Made by a program: the position numbers and the translations under genes | Notes under the pieces: generated by a model | Database searches by the model: none | Told to the model about the DNA's origin: nothing | The model's input: only the letters and a program-made list of their open reading frames with translations | Assembly (NCBI GenBank): GCA_948470475.1 | Contig: OX419335.1 | Span: 43,922,525-43,986,524 of the forward strand | Source of the DNA: Galaxea fascicularis | Taxonomy: Eukaryota > Cnidaria > Anthozoa > Scleractinia > Euphylliidae | Reading direction: 5' to 3' | Length of the DNA stretch: 64,000 nt | Shown: positions 21,340 to 32,089 of the stretch, in pieces | Layout of the letters: each line of letters opens with the position of its first letter | How positions within the stretch are numbered: the stretch's first letter is position 1

Positions 21340-21705
21340 CCCGGCCGCAAGTGAGATTGCTACAAGTCATGATGTGCAATCATGAGGACAGATCACAACA
21401 GCAGGATTGTTCCCTACTCTTTTCAATAACTGTGCGAATTATTGTTCTTTTATGCCCCCCTCAAGTTTTTGCATATGAAGGACAACATGAGACCAACAGC
21501 TTAATGTCACTCCTCAGTGACACAATCATCTGAACTGAGGTACTGTACATGTACATGTACATGTGGATGTTGAGCGTGCAGCCAGCATGATGTTACCTAT
21601 TATTAGATTCTGGTTTGAGGTGCAGTCTTAGGGTTTAAACCTGCAACCCTCTGCTCAACAATCTGGTGCTGTATCAACTGAACCAACTGGTGCTTGGGGA
21701 ATTTT
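21340..21705 (-). mobile_element. tRNA-headed SINE, family A, copy 1 (diverged)
   Basis: Read on the minus strand it starts with a tRNA-like head (CCAGTTGGTTCAGTTGATAC, then a B-box-like GGTTTAAACCC) and has a body with CATCATGCTGGCTG, GTTCAGATGAT and AAAGAGTAGGGA. The same blocks occur at 39988-40362 and 45097-45505. Confidence 0.65.
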
Positions 21706-22875
21706 GATCAAAGTAGCATGGTTTAATCTCATTCAATCATGAAAGAGAATACCAGAGAAATGGATTCAGATGTTTGTACAATACAGTTGTCTGTGTTGTA
21801 GAGGGATACTAATTTTATTAGAGGAGTTTTCAGGATGAATCATTGTAATGATCTATTCCCAGTGTTCCTATTCTAAAGTACCCCCTATAAAAGTGGATAG
21901 GGTCAGAGTTACACTGTAACACAACTGAAACCAGCTTTATGAATACACAGACTTTTATTTACAAATTGGTGTTTGCACTACCTGTAGATGTTTTTAAAAC
22001 TCCCCAAAATCAGTGAACTTGCCAACGTAAGTCAAAAGCATGGAATTGGATTGTTAAAATGTTTTGATTTTAAGATTAAAGTATTTTAAAATTTGGCTTT
22101 GATTTTTGTTGTATTTTTTTCGACAGGGGACTTTGTGGTGTTTGCACACAACAACTGTGTTTGCTTTTCTGTTGACATGGTAGAAATCAGAATCAAGTTT
22201 TCCTGGCAATCAGAACTTGAAGAATCAGAAAGATCAAATATTGTGTATGTAGCTTGAGAGTGAAAAGGAAGAGAGATGCCTTAGCTTTCTGAGAAGGTTG
22301 AAGAGTATTTCAAACCATGCAGGGCAATGCTTCTTGAAACCAGTAAAGGGGCAAAATCAAGGTATTTTACCTTAATACAGTACTGATATTGTTTTTGTTT
22401 AGGAAATGCTCAGATAATCAAGGCTGTGCTCTAAGAAAAGTAGTTGGGTGCCCAAACCTCTAAACCTTTGAAATCCAAGGCACCCAGCATGTAAGTTTGG
22501 TGCAAAAACTGAATATTATTTCCTGGTCATCCAATGGTAAAAGTACACTGTAAGTCTCCAGGGGCGACCGGGTGCTGCTAGAGCACAGCCCTGGATAATG
22601 TATTGGATTTCCTTGGGAAATGTAATAATTATACAGGGTTGGACATTAGCACTCGCCTGCTCACCCAGGCGAGTGTCTTAAGTGTCGGGTGAGTGCAAAT
22701 CATTGATCACTTGCCCATTTGACAAGTGCAATTTTCGTCGCCAAGAAATTATTTAGATAATATTTGCTGAGAAAATTCCTAAACATAAACTTTCCATTTT
22801 CTATTTTGCAAAGTTTACATTCCGAACTGTCTAGTAAATTCGCGCTGAAAGGCAACATAATGGAGATTACAACTT
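21706..22875. other. Intergenic, nothing recognised
   Basis: AT-rich unique DNA with no supported feature. Confidence 0.5.
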
Positions 22876-23140
22876 GGAGGCAGGATGGCCGAGTGGTTTA
22901 GGGCGCTGGTTTTCAATGCAGTTACCCGGGTTCAAATCCCACTCTGGCCACTAGCGGGAGTTGTTTTGGGTGAGTGCCTGGTTCAACTCCTCGGTCATCC
23001 TTGTAAATAGCCAACTGGCTGCCTCCCGCCAGTTGGGATTCGTAACTCTGTTGTTTTCATTTGTATTATTTGTTTCATTGGCCCTGAAAAGCCCCTTTAG
23101 GGGAGTGGTCAATTAAGTATTTATTTATTTATTTATTTAT
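22876..23140 (+). mobile_element. tRNA-derived SINE, family B
   Basis: Head with A box TGGCCGAGTGG (22886-22896) and B box GGTTCAAATCC (22929-22939), resembling Leu/Ser tRNA but without a proper acceptor or anticodon stem. A body ending CCCTTTAGGGGAGTGGTC and an (ATTT)n tail follow. The internal RNA polymerase III promoter is inferred from the boxes. Confidence 0.85.
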
Positions 23141-23231
23141 GTAAAACATGAAGGGAAGGAATTGTTGTTGTTGTTCTTTCAAAATGTGAATTGATTGCAA
23201 TCTAATTATTCTAAGAATACATGTAATGATC

Positions 23232-23458
23232 ATGTGGAGATCACTGATTGGATGACTGACAATGCAGATCACTGATTGGATGACTGATGACTGCTAATGA
23301 TCGCTGATTGGATGGCTGATAATGCAAATCACTGACTGGATGACTGATAATGATCACTGATTGGATTACTGCTAATGATATCACTGATTGGATGACTGCT
23401 AATGATCACTGACTGGATGACTGATAATGCAAATCACTGATTGGATTACTGATAATGA
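23232..23458. repeat. Degenerate minisatellite, unit about 24-32 bp
   Basis: About eight copies of ATCACTGATTGGATGACTGA, spaced by TAATG or TAATGCAA variants. Confidence 0.85.
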
Positions 23459-24061
23459 CTGCAATTCCAAGAAACCTGGAATCACAGTCAGTCATACATG
23501 TATATGGCCAATAATATGGCAATAATTTGTAGAACTGTTATGGCCCTAAGTTATGAATGTTTTGCAATATTGATACAGTTTAAATCACTATCGAGAATTC
23601 CCATATACACTGTAAAGCAGTATGGAGGCCTTTCCAGTCATGGGTCCTTTCATTGAGTACTCAGATTTTTTTCAATTAGTAGATTAATGCTCATCCCTTT
23701 AAGCAATGAAAGCTAACATTCTTCTACCTTTGGTAAATCTTTCTTACTTTGCAGTAACTAATTTTTTGAAAGAAAGAATTTGAACTTTCCCAATAAAATG
23801 TGTCTGGTGGGCACATCTTGTTTGGGTAAACCAGTCACTAAAATGGGATAGCTTGGAAGGGTACTGAAGAGCCAGCTTTATTAGGAGTTCATTTTCTTAC
23901 AGTGTATCTGCCAAAGTAAATTACATGTATCACAGCAAACACATTTTTCTATCTTATGACAAAGACAGGAAAACACTGGAGAAACAGGGTTGGTTTTCAA
24001 CAAATGACTAATTCCTTGTTATGTTACAGCTACTTTGTTTAACAAATTACATGTATGTTAA

Positions 24062-24163
24062 CCCTTTCCCTCCTAAGGGGTTCTCCATTGACGAGTAAAA
24101 TCGTGTGGCGCTAGACAGAGTAAAATCTATAAGTGCCATTTGGCACCATCAGGAGTGAAAGGG
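24062..24163. mobile_element. 102-bp TTAA-flanked MITE
   Basis: Ends CCCTTTCCCTCCT and AGGAGTGAAAGGG are inverted with one mismatch. TTAA sits directly on both sides (24058-24061 and 24164-24167), the piggyBac-type target duplication. TGCCATTTGGCA forms an internal hairpin. Confidence 0.75.
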
Positions 24164-24167
24164 TTAA

Positions 24168-26179
24168 CATTTCCTCCTACTTTGCCTTTCATTTTTTTTA
24201 AGCTTCACTAAACAAGGCTGGATCAATTAAGGCTTGGTGTAAGTACCACTTGTTTATATTTGTGATAGCCTTAAGAGCATGGTGACATGTTTACATTTGG
24301 AGTTAGACAACATTTTGAAAGAAAATTAGTGGGATTGTCCCTTTTACAAATTTTCAATTATTAACCCATCATCTCAATGTTTTGTGTTTGCAGGGCTGTC
24401 ACTAATATTTTTGAAGAAGATCGGGATACAGTGTATACCAAAAAATAACGGGGGATTCAAGTTGCTGAAGTGTAGTAAACATGCTGATTTTATATCAAAG
24501 TAGCTGGGAATATACCTCAAAATATGAGGGGGAAATCCCCGGGCCCCGGCCCTTAATGACAGCCCTGGTTTGCCTTTTCAGTGTGTCAAATGCAATGGAT
24601 TGCTTCATTCTCTTGAAAAATAATTAACTAAAGAAAAACTTAAGAAAACCAGACTACTGTACAAAAGCATAACAGTCAAAGTAAAAACCCCCATTGCAAG
24701 GATTGTTTGCATGACTGTAGCTTGTGTTGTCTTCCTGGGTTTGCAAATTTTATTTTATCATCAGAAATGTGTTCCCCTAATTTTCTGGTCTTTCCATTTC
24801 TCTATCCTTCAGAGCATTTCTTTGTGTAAGGGAAGATCTCAGACAGACCCCATCTGTTGCATCGGTTAAAAGGTCAGTGTTGTAGATCAGATTAACAAAT
24901 AGTGTCCATAAGGTTCATTTCAGGGTTGTCAAAGATAATTTAAGGTGGCTTGAAAGGGTTTTTCATTGATGTAGTGTTTGCGAAACGATGTAAGATTGCA
25001 AAGAAGGATATTTAATGGTGTAGGCAAACTATGTCTTTTTGGATCTCTATTGTTGGGCTATATTTGAAGGGTGCCTGTGATGTCATATCAGTTACCATGG
25101 CAATACGCCAGGTCCACAAAAAGGTCCTCTTAATGCCAGTTTTTGCAAATTACCCGAAAAAGCAATCTGGCGACCTATTGTTAGGAAACTCCCTAAATTT
25201 TTTAACTTTTCAGGCAGTATGAAAAAAATTTATGTAGCAGAATAAAAGATATTTAAAAAAAAACGTGTTTTATGGCTTACAGAAAATTGTACTAGATAAT
25301 TTTCCCTGAAACTTTTATATTTGAATTGTCCGCGTCAATGGTTCGTACATGCAAAAAACCAAGATTTAAGGGCACCGAGCAAAATTTTGAGCTAAAAACA
25401 AATGTACATTCCTCTAACAACAACAAACTCGTAACAACATGAAGGAGCTTATGTCAAAGCATTTCCTTTTGGTTTTATCAATTTTATAAGAAATACCTTT
25501 GCGTCTTAGCGGTGGAAAGTTGTGACAAGTCTACTTTGTACGGCAAAAGTGCACAGTAACACTTGCCAACGTGCTACTGTATCAAATAATGCTAATACAT
25601 AACAGTGACGGTTTTCTTATCTCTGTCTTTTTCGTTTGTTTTCTTTTGTGTGGCTGCTATTTTGGGGGATTGTTTCAGAGCAGGATGTGTCTAAATACGT
25701 CCTGGGCGGTTGTGCTCGCTGGAAAGTCAGCATCGGCTTCAAAAACAGACGTTTGATATGTGGCTGGTTCTATCTTGTTCAAATGTGGGCGGCAACGCTA
25801 AGTCTGCAAAGAATAGAACCCACTTTACTAACAATAGCATCTTTTCATATTTGCTGACCTGAAACGACAACAATCGAACCTACATTAAAATTATTTTGCT
25901 AACGAGGACTTATTATCTCTGTCGATTTGGAATTCCGTTAACAGACAGAGTTCCTGTTTGTGTTGGTCCTTTCTATTGCCCATGGAAGCTATCTTTGTCA
26001 CGTAACGTCAAGATTGGATGCCAAAAATGCTCGTGTGCATACTATCCAAACATAACAGCAACATTCCACTGCTTGCTTGGCGGTGACCTGGTATTTAAGC
26101 TCACCCTGGCCCTGTGGACAACAGCACTGAATCTCTTTGTTTACAAAACACCATTGTCCATGCAATGAAGAAAGTCATC
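24168..26179. other. Intergenic, no recognised gene
   Basis: Short plus-strand ORFs occur. One after a TTGTTTCAG acceptor-like site near 25678 reads EQDVSKYVLGGCARW; another at 25896-26168 has 90 codons. Neither resembles a known family or has a matching donor, so no gene is called. Confidence 0.4.
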
Positions 26180-26566
26180 TTATCTCCTTTGGTAAGGAAT
26201 TTTAAGTTGTCTTTTCTGCTTACTGAACACATGATCTGTTAGGAGCAAATTGGCAGACCGTCTTGACTTTGCCTTTCCAGAACAGCTTTGTTTTTCCACA
26301 TTCCCAAAATAAGTGGTAAAGGCTTTCTCACTCTGACAAAAATTACAGACCTCATCATCTACAAGTCCCACTTTGTCGAGAAAGGTATTGGTCACTAATT
26401 GCCGTTGTAATAATTTGAAGTTAAAAACTATACGTTTGGAGTTCTTTCTACATGTAAAAGCCAATTCATAAGCTGTTTTCCAGATGATGTGTTCGTGTGA
26501 GCCAATGTTTATTTCCTTGTGCCATTTTTCTTGGCTCTGTTTTGGTTTTTCGTTTTTACTTGACAC
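26180..26566 (-). pseudogene. L1-type ORF2 C-terminal region
   Basis: Reads HIIWKTAYELAFTCRKNSKR, LLQRQLVTNTFLDKVG and EVCNFCQSEKAFTTYF, the region after RT in L1/Tx1 elements, including the start of the C-terminal CxxC zinc-binding motif. The expected His/Cys partners are not clearly kept. Confidence 0.7.
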
Positions 26567-27299
26567 AAGCTTTTTCTAAACAAGTCTTGATGATTTTGGT
26601 TTTTCCAGGAATTTCAAATGGAAGCTTTCAATTAGCCAGCCTGTGTTTCCTCTATCTGTCTACGTAGACAATTAATTGCTGAGATCATTCCGTAAAATTT
26701 TAGAGGGGAAACCTACTGGCCGTATTCATTCTGAAAAGCATTTGGTGACGGAAACTTAGAAAATTCATCCATTAAATTTTCAACTTTTGTTATTCCCTTA
26801 AAAAACCAGTCCTTGTAAAAGACAGGTTTATCGTCAATTCTTATCAGCGAGTTGTACCATAGAGGAACGACATAAGGTGTTTGTCTGATGTGAATTTCTC
26901 CTCAAAGGAGGTGGCAGACGAGATTTCACGGATTTCTTTAACAAAAGGGCCTGATTTCTTAAATATATTGTGCATGTCTTTTTTATTAAGCTTTCCTAGT
27001 AGCACCACTTTGCCTCCGTAGGGTTGAAGTTCCAAATCAAGGATACTTTTCCAGCTGCTACTGTTTTCAATACTGAGGGATTCTTTTATCCAATAAGCCT
27101 CAAGGGGTTTATTAAAAGAAGCTATATCAATCATCTTTAAGTCCTCTTTCAGCATAGTTGTTTATTATTACATTACGCTTTATTTTGTCTACTTTTTCGT
27201 TCCAACGAAATTTGTAAAAAATTGCCTTAAGCTCTTTAATTGTTTCGACATCCATTTGGAGAGGGGCAAGAATATATGCTAATTGTGATATCACTAGAC

Positions 27300-27660
27300 T
27301 TTTTTAAAACCATAATTTTTCCTAATAGACTGAGTCTCTGAAATTTCCAGCAGCCTAATATGTTCTTTGCTTTTTCCAATCTGTCTTTGTAGTTTTGTGA
27401 TACTGACCACACTCAAAGTGCTTTGACTTTTTTTACTCGACCATTTGAATTTTTTTGCTGGACAAAGTTTAAGATCGTATTTTGCTCTTGAGCCAATCCA
27501 CAAGGCTTCCGATTTGCTGCACATATTTCCAAAAACATCTAATAGTCTGAGAGCTTCTTCGAGGGAATGTTCCGAACCGTCTAATATAAGTGTGGTGTCG
27601 TCTGCGTATTTTATACGATTTTATGATCTTATTACTTCTTCGAAAACCTTCTGCCATTAT
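27300..27660 (-). pseudogene. L1-type RT motif C region
   Basis: ADDTTLILDGSEHSLEEAL and FGNMCSKSEALWIGSRAKY are readable in successive frames on the minus strand. This is the catalytic ADD motif and the following FEKVSGLKIN-like block of L1/Tx1 RT. Frameshifts and stops separate the pieces. Confidence 0.7.
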
Positions 27661-27665
27661 TTCTA

Positions 27666-27963
27666 CTTATTATATCTCTCAGTTAGTACGTGCGGTGTGA
27701 TTGGTCAATTTTGCGGGCCGTATTCTACTGTACAGCCCGCTAAATTTGAAAGTTCCCTTTCCCGCACTCCTGATTAACCTCAGAGATATAACAAATCCTA
27801 CTAACCTTGTTTTCTCGGTCCATACTGAAAGTTTCGGATCCTCGTTTTTTCCCGTTGATTTATGGCCTGTGCGCTTTGTGCTTGGGCCATAAGCGAACGG
27901 GAAAAAACTCGGTCCATAACTTACAGTACGGACCTCGAACTCGGTTAGTAAGAGATATAAAAC
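27666..27963. mobile_element. About 300-bp inverted-repeat insertion in the LINE
   Basis: Splits RT between GVRQGCPLPSYLFVL (minus, ends about 27963) and the sequence leading to the ADD motif. The ends share TATCTCT facing inward. Internal hairpins pair CGGTCCATA and TTTTTTCCCGTT with their complements. Exact ends are uncertain because inner TATATCTCT-type ends also occur near 27790. Confidence 0.5.
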
Positions 27964-28116
27964 GAACAAATAGGACGGCAGGGGACAGCCCTGCCGAACT
28001 CCTCAATTAAGTTTGAAGAAATTACTTTCCCATCCATTATTTAAAATACAGCTTTCTATGTCGAAGTAGAGAACATTAATCCATTGTAATAATTGTGATC
28101 CGGAACCAAAAACGTC

Positions 28117-28533
28117 TTAAGTCCTTTGAATAAAAGACCATTCTGGTGTATCAAAGGCTTCCTCAAAATCAAGAAAAAGAAGAAGTCCCGAAATGTTTTT
28201 CGCTTTAGTATATTTAATAACATTGTCCATCAATCGAATCAGTTTAGGAAGCACAATTTCAATTTGGTTCGCTATGGCTTTAGTCGCAATCTTATAATCA
28301 CAATTTAACAGCGTTAACAATCGCCAGATTTTAACTAAATTGAGTTCGGCAGCCTTTTTGGGTATAAGTTTCACGATACCTCGTGTTTGCAATACAGAAT
28401 CTTTTCCTGTTTCATATGAGTAATCGAGAGCGTTTATAAGAATATCAACCAAATCGTTCCAGAAAACCTTATAAAATTCACCGGGAAGACCATCTGTTCC
28501 AGGGGTTTTATCCGAAGACAGTTTTAGGCGCAT
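28117..28533 (-). pseudogene. L1-type RT, fingers and motif A
   Basis: SSDKTPGTDGLPGEFYKVFW, GIVKLIPKKAAELNLVKIWR, LLNCDYKIATKAIANQIE and GLLLFLDFEEAFDTPEWSFI match L1/Tx1 RT motifs 0-3 and A. The catalytic aspartate of motif A (LDFEEAFD) is kept. The segment expected between VLPKLI and the AKNISGLL block is shortened (the usual QTGFIKGR motif has become LMDNVIKY). Confidence 0.85.
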
Positions 28534-29056
28534 CTAGACATTCCTCCCTGTTGAGCAGTCCTTTGCAAGAAAATTATTCTTTTTCATTCAAATGTCTTTT
28601 ATTTGGTTGTTGGAAAAAGTCTTCAGTAAGGCACTCGTTGTTTATTTTGGAGCTATAGAGGCTTTCATAAAAGGAAACACATTCGTTCAAAATGTCTTTG
28701 TCGGTGACAACCAAATTGTTCTCATTAGTTTTAATCTGAGTTATAGTTCCCTGTTTGCAATGTCTTTTTCAAGAAGAATCAAGAAAGTACTTAGTATTTT
28801 TGTTGCTTTCATTGTACCATCGAGATTTGGATCTGAGAGTAGCTTCTTTCAGTTTGGTATTCAATCAATAGCTCTAATTCTCCTTTCTTTGTTTCAAGTT
28901 GCAACCATACTTTTTGTTTTTGAGAGTCATCTATGTAGATATTTGTAATATCTTTTTCTTAAGTTTCAATTGACTGTTCGATATTCTCTCTTTCCTGTGT
29001 CATTTTCTTTTCCTTAGATGCTCCATATTTCATTGATTCCTCCCTTACTTTCAGTT

Positions 29057-29446
29057 TTACCATTTCCCAGAGTACAAACATATCCTTCGCATATTCATCC
29101 TTAGTTTGTTGTATAATTGATTTGATTTGGTTAACAGGTGCTTCCCATTTGTAATAAAGTCACATACTATGAAGCGTCCCCCGGGGTCTGAATAAGCTTT
29201 GGAAATTTGAAAGTCAAAATTGTTGTTAAAGAGAATGGCAACACCTGCAGTTTTGCTTGAGCCACAGCTAAATAGTACTTGATATCCCCATGCTGCTCGG
29301 CAATCATGCTTATTTTCTTCAGTACAATGAACTTCTTGAAGGAAAAATATTGACATCTTTTTCGAGCGGAGCCAATTAAACGTTTCCCGATGATTTGCCT
29401 TGTCTCCTAATCCTCTTACATTAAGAGACCCTATTTTAAGATCCAT
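29057..29446 (-). pseudogene. L1-type APE endonuclease, N-terminal part
   Basis: Starts MDLKIGSLNVRGLGDKANHR, with the N of the first APE motif, FFLQEVHCTEEN (catalytic E) and GVAILFNNNFDF. It breaks off after GRFIVCDFITNGKHLL, before the DFN and SDH motifs. Confidence 0.85.
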
Positions 29447-29856
29447 TTATTTGTTTACTTTGGTTTGTAATATAAATTTCCCTGGCCATCCATCCCCAAG
29501 AGCACTTCTGTGATTGATCAAAGGTGTAAACTACAAAATCAAAAAATAAACAAAAACAGGGTCAGAAAATATGCGGACAAAAATACACAAAGACAGCAAT
29601 AAAAACAGCCGTAGGACACAAAGAGTTGAAGTTTGCAATGCTGATTCGTTTTGCTTGGGCCTATCTTCAAAACTCTCCGTTTGCGTACGCCCTCAATAAG
29701 AATTTAAGTTTGATTTTAATAGTGGCTTAAACGTTACACTTTCGTTGTTCTCAAGATTAGCGGCCATCGGATATCTCGAGTTCCTTGCCAGCAGACCAAT
29801 ACTCACCATTTATGTATAGTTTGTCTGGTTGGTTCCTTCGAGCTTGTTTCAGTGTT

Positions 29857-30147
29857 TCAAGTTGTACTTTTTGCCTGTTGACGATCATGGTGGAGGGTCT
29901 TTGAACATTTGGTATTTTGTGCCTTGTAAAATCGATGACCCGGCGCCAATATTTCCTCGCAATCTTTATAACGTAAAAAGCGGGCTAGGATGGGTCGCAG
30001 TCCTCCGTTCCTTCTCTTGCCTATTCGGTGAACCCGCTGAATCTCAGCAGTCTCTTGCATCTTTGTAACCAAGATCACGTTCCAAAAACTGTCGAAGCAC
30101 TTCTTTGGTATCTTCTTGTTGATCTGCTGATATCTTTCTCTCCCCAA
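29857..30147 (-). pseudogene. L1-type ORF1 fragment
   Basis: EIQRVHRIGKRRNGGLRPIL, ARFLRYKDCEEIL and QQAKST resemble the RRM/C-terminal region of L1 ORF1 proteins (consensus-like VHRIGK and RPILARFLRYKD). Its place directly 5' of the endonuclease fits the L1 layout. Confidence 0.75.
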
Positions 30148-30150
30148 TAT

Positions 30151-31861
30151 TCATGAATTTACTTTTCTCGCGTCAATGTTATCGAAGGGCAAAGGTGCAG
30201 TCTGCTTACATTCGAACAAGTAACTAACTTTATTTAACCAGAAGCAGTGTGTTGTACACAGTGCAACGTCGTAAACTAACGTTCTTAGTGTGGTGTCCAT
30301 TTTGTAAACATTGTGTAGTGATTCTTAAATAAAAACATAATAAAAAAGGAAAACTTTATTTAACCCGGGTAGCCGATTCAGCTACGTGGCTACTTTAAAG
30401 GCTGTCGTCAAAGCTTGGTTTGATTGGCACTGCCCTTGACCAATTTTGATCCTTTGTGCGTGTGATTAGTTGAAGAAGAACGAACAGTCGAAAAAAACTG
30501 TTAGAGTTTACACTTTTTACAGTAAACTGCCACAATGTCAATGTGGCCAATCCTCCGTGTCTGTGTACTTTACTTTTAACTGGGAAGTACCAAAGGCCTA
30601 TGGTTTGGGGATTTACCAACAAAGCCTGGCACAGGGGTCCTTGCATGTAGAACCAATTTCAGTCGCCTCCTACTGGGAACAGGAGACCCTCCGTGTGCAA
30701 GACACTCAAAAAAACTGTCCCCAGCTACTACCTCGAGTCACAGCCGTATTGTTGTATAGGACCATTTATCGAAGCCTTAGCACTAAAATTCAAAGTGCTC
30801 GTCCACAGCCACCAGTAATTAGGCAAACTAATGTTTTAAAAGCTTTAGTGAAAAAGCAAAATAAATCAGTTACATGAAACAAGTAGCTCTTTCTCAAGAG
30901 CAAACAGAAAATTAAAAGAACTGGTCACACTGGAGACAGCACACAAAACACCATAAGAGCAAATCAAACTCGGAAAATAAAATTAATTAAAAACCACAAA
31001 AAATTAAAGTGATGCCCTGGGGACTAATGATGAAAGAACCTCTCACCCCTCCCTCTCCAAGAAGAGAAGGCCTTCTCTACCCCCTGTGGAGAAAGGGAAA
31101 GAGTGCAAGTTCAACCCATTTAACTTCACTCCATAAGAGAGAGAACGAAAAGGAGAATTCCAACTCCCAAGCTATCCCTAAGAAAACGGAAACAGAACTA
31201 GTGAGACTTCTTTGCACTGAGAACAAGAAGGATTAACTGTAACTCCCAAGTTCCAATATCAATTCTCATTTCTATAACTTTCTGAGAGACTTTGGGGTAA
31301 TATCAACATAACCTCTGGCTGATAAGTTTGTCCAGTCACCTGGAAAATATATTGAGAGGGTTGGGCTTACCTGTAAATGCCTTGTTTTTTGTACCTTTCA
31401 TCACTTCCGTCAAAATGGTTTCAGTAACCCTGTAAACTTTTGGAACGAAGAAGTTGCTTGGGAGAATGTTGAAAATGAGGGATAAGTGGGAAATATTGAA
31501 AGTCGTTCAAACATTTAATTTTAAGTAAATAATTAGATCAAGCCTGAACCGTCCTCCACCACAATAACTTGCCTCTTTCACCATTAACACATAATTTATG
31601 TGTATACCTTTTTACCTTCTTTCACTCTCGATTTACCCCATTTTCTCCCAATTTCACATCTACCAACCCCTTACTTTAAGAATAAATACGCTAATCACTT
31701 CTTAGAGTTCAAGGGTCAACCCTAATATTATATAACAGAGCAGTTAGTATGACAATGCATCCATATTCCTCCCTCCCTAAAAAAACTTCACAACATGTGA
31801 GTAAATTACTTCTTCTTCTTCTTTGTACATACATTAATAGTTATCTTTCCAGTATCTCAAT
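30151..31861. other. Intergenic, LINE tail-like pieces only
   Basis: ACTTTATTTAACC motifs at about 30221 and 30355 resemble the 3' ends of minus-strand LINEs (GGTTAAATAAAGT). A 135-codon plus ORF at 30470-30877 is not recognised. Nothing else is supported. Confidence 0.4.
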
Positions 31862-32035
31862 AGGCCATTTCCGAGTTCATGTCTGCCTCCTCTTCAAAGC
31901 GAGTCTAAGTGCGAAGTTTTTGTTATGAAAATTAGTTTTCATTCATATGTAAAGTAGAACTAATTACCATCACAAAAACTTTGCACTTAGACTAGCTTTG
32001 AAGAGGAGGCAGACATGAACTTGGAAATGGCCTAT
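31862..32035. mobile_element. Palindromic MITE
   Basis: Arms of about 75 bp starting GGCCATTTCCGAGTTCATGT and ending with the inverted copy (with CTTGGAAATGGCC) flank a short centre (AGTTTTCATTCATATGTAAAG region). TA lies on both sides, suggesting a TA target duplication. Confidence 0.75.
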
Positions 32036-32089
32036 TTCTCCGTCCTTAAAAAACAAAAAAAATGAATAAATAAATAAATTATCCCGGAA

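Larger units (their letters stand above)
26180..30150 (-). mobile_element. Decayed L1-Tx1-type LINE
   Basis: Fragments follow the L1 order on the minus strand: ORF1 RNA-binding region (29857-30147), endonuclease N-terminus (29057-29446), RT (28117-28533, then 27300-27660) and the C-terminal zinc-binding region (26180-26566). Frames are broken many times. A 300-bp inverted-repeat element interrupts RT at about 27666-27963. Confidence 0.85.

Noticed and set aside
22876..22950. Functional tRNA gene
   Set aside because: A and B boxes are present, but stems do not pair properly and the unit continues into a SINE body and (ATTT)n tail.
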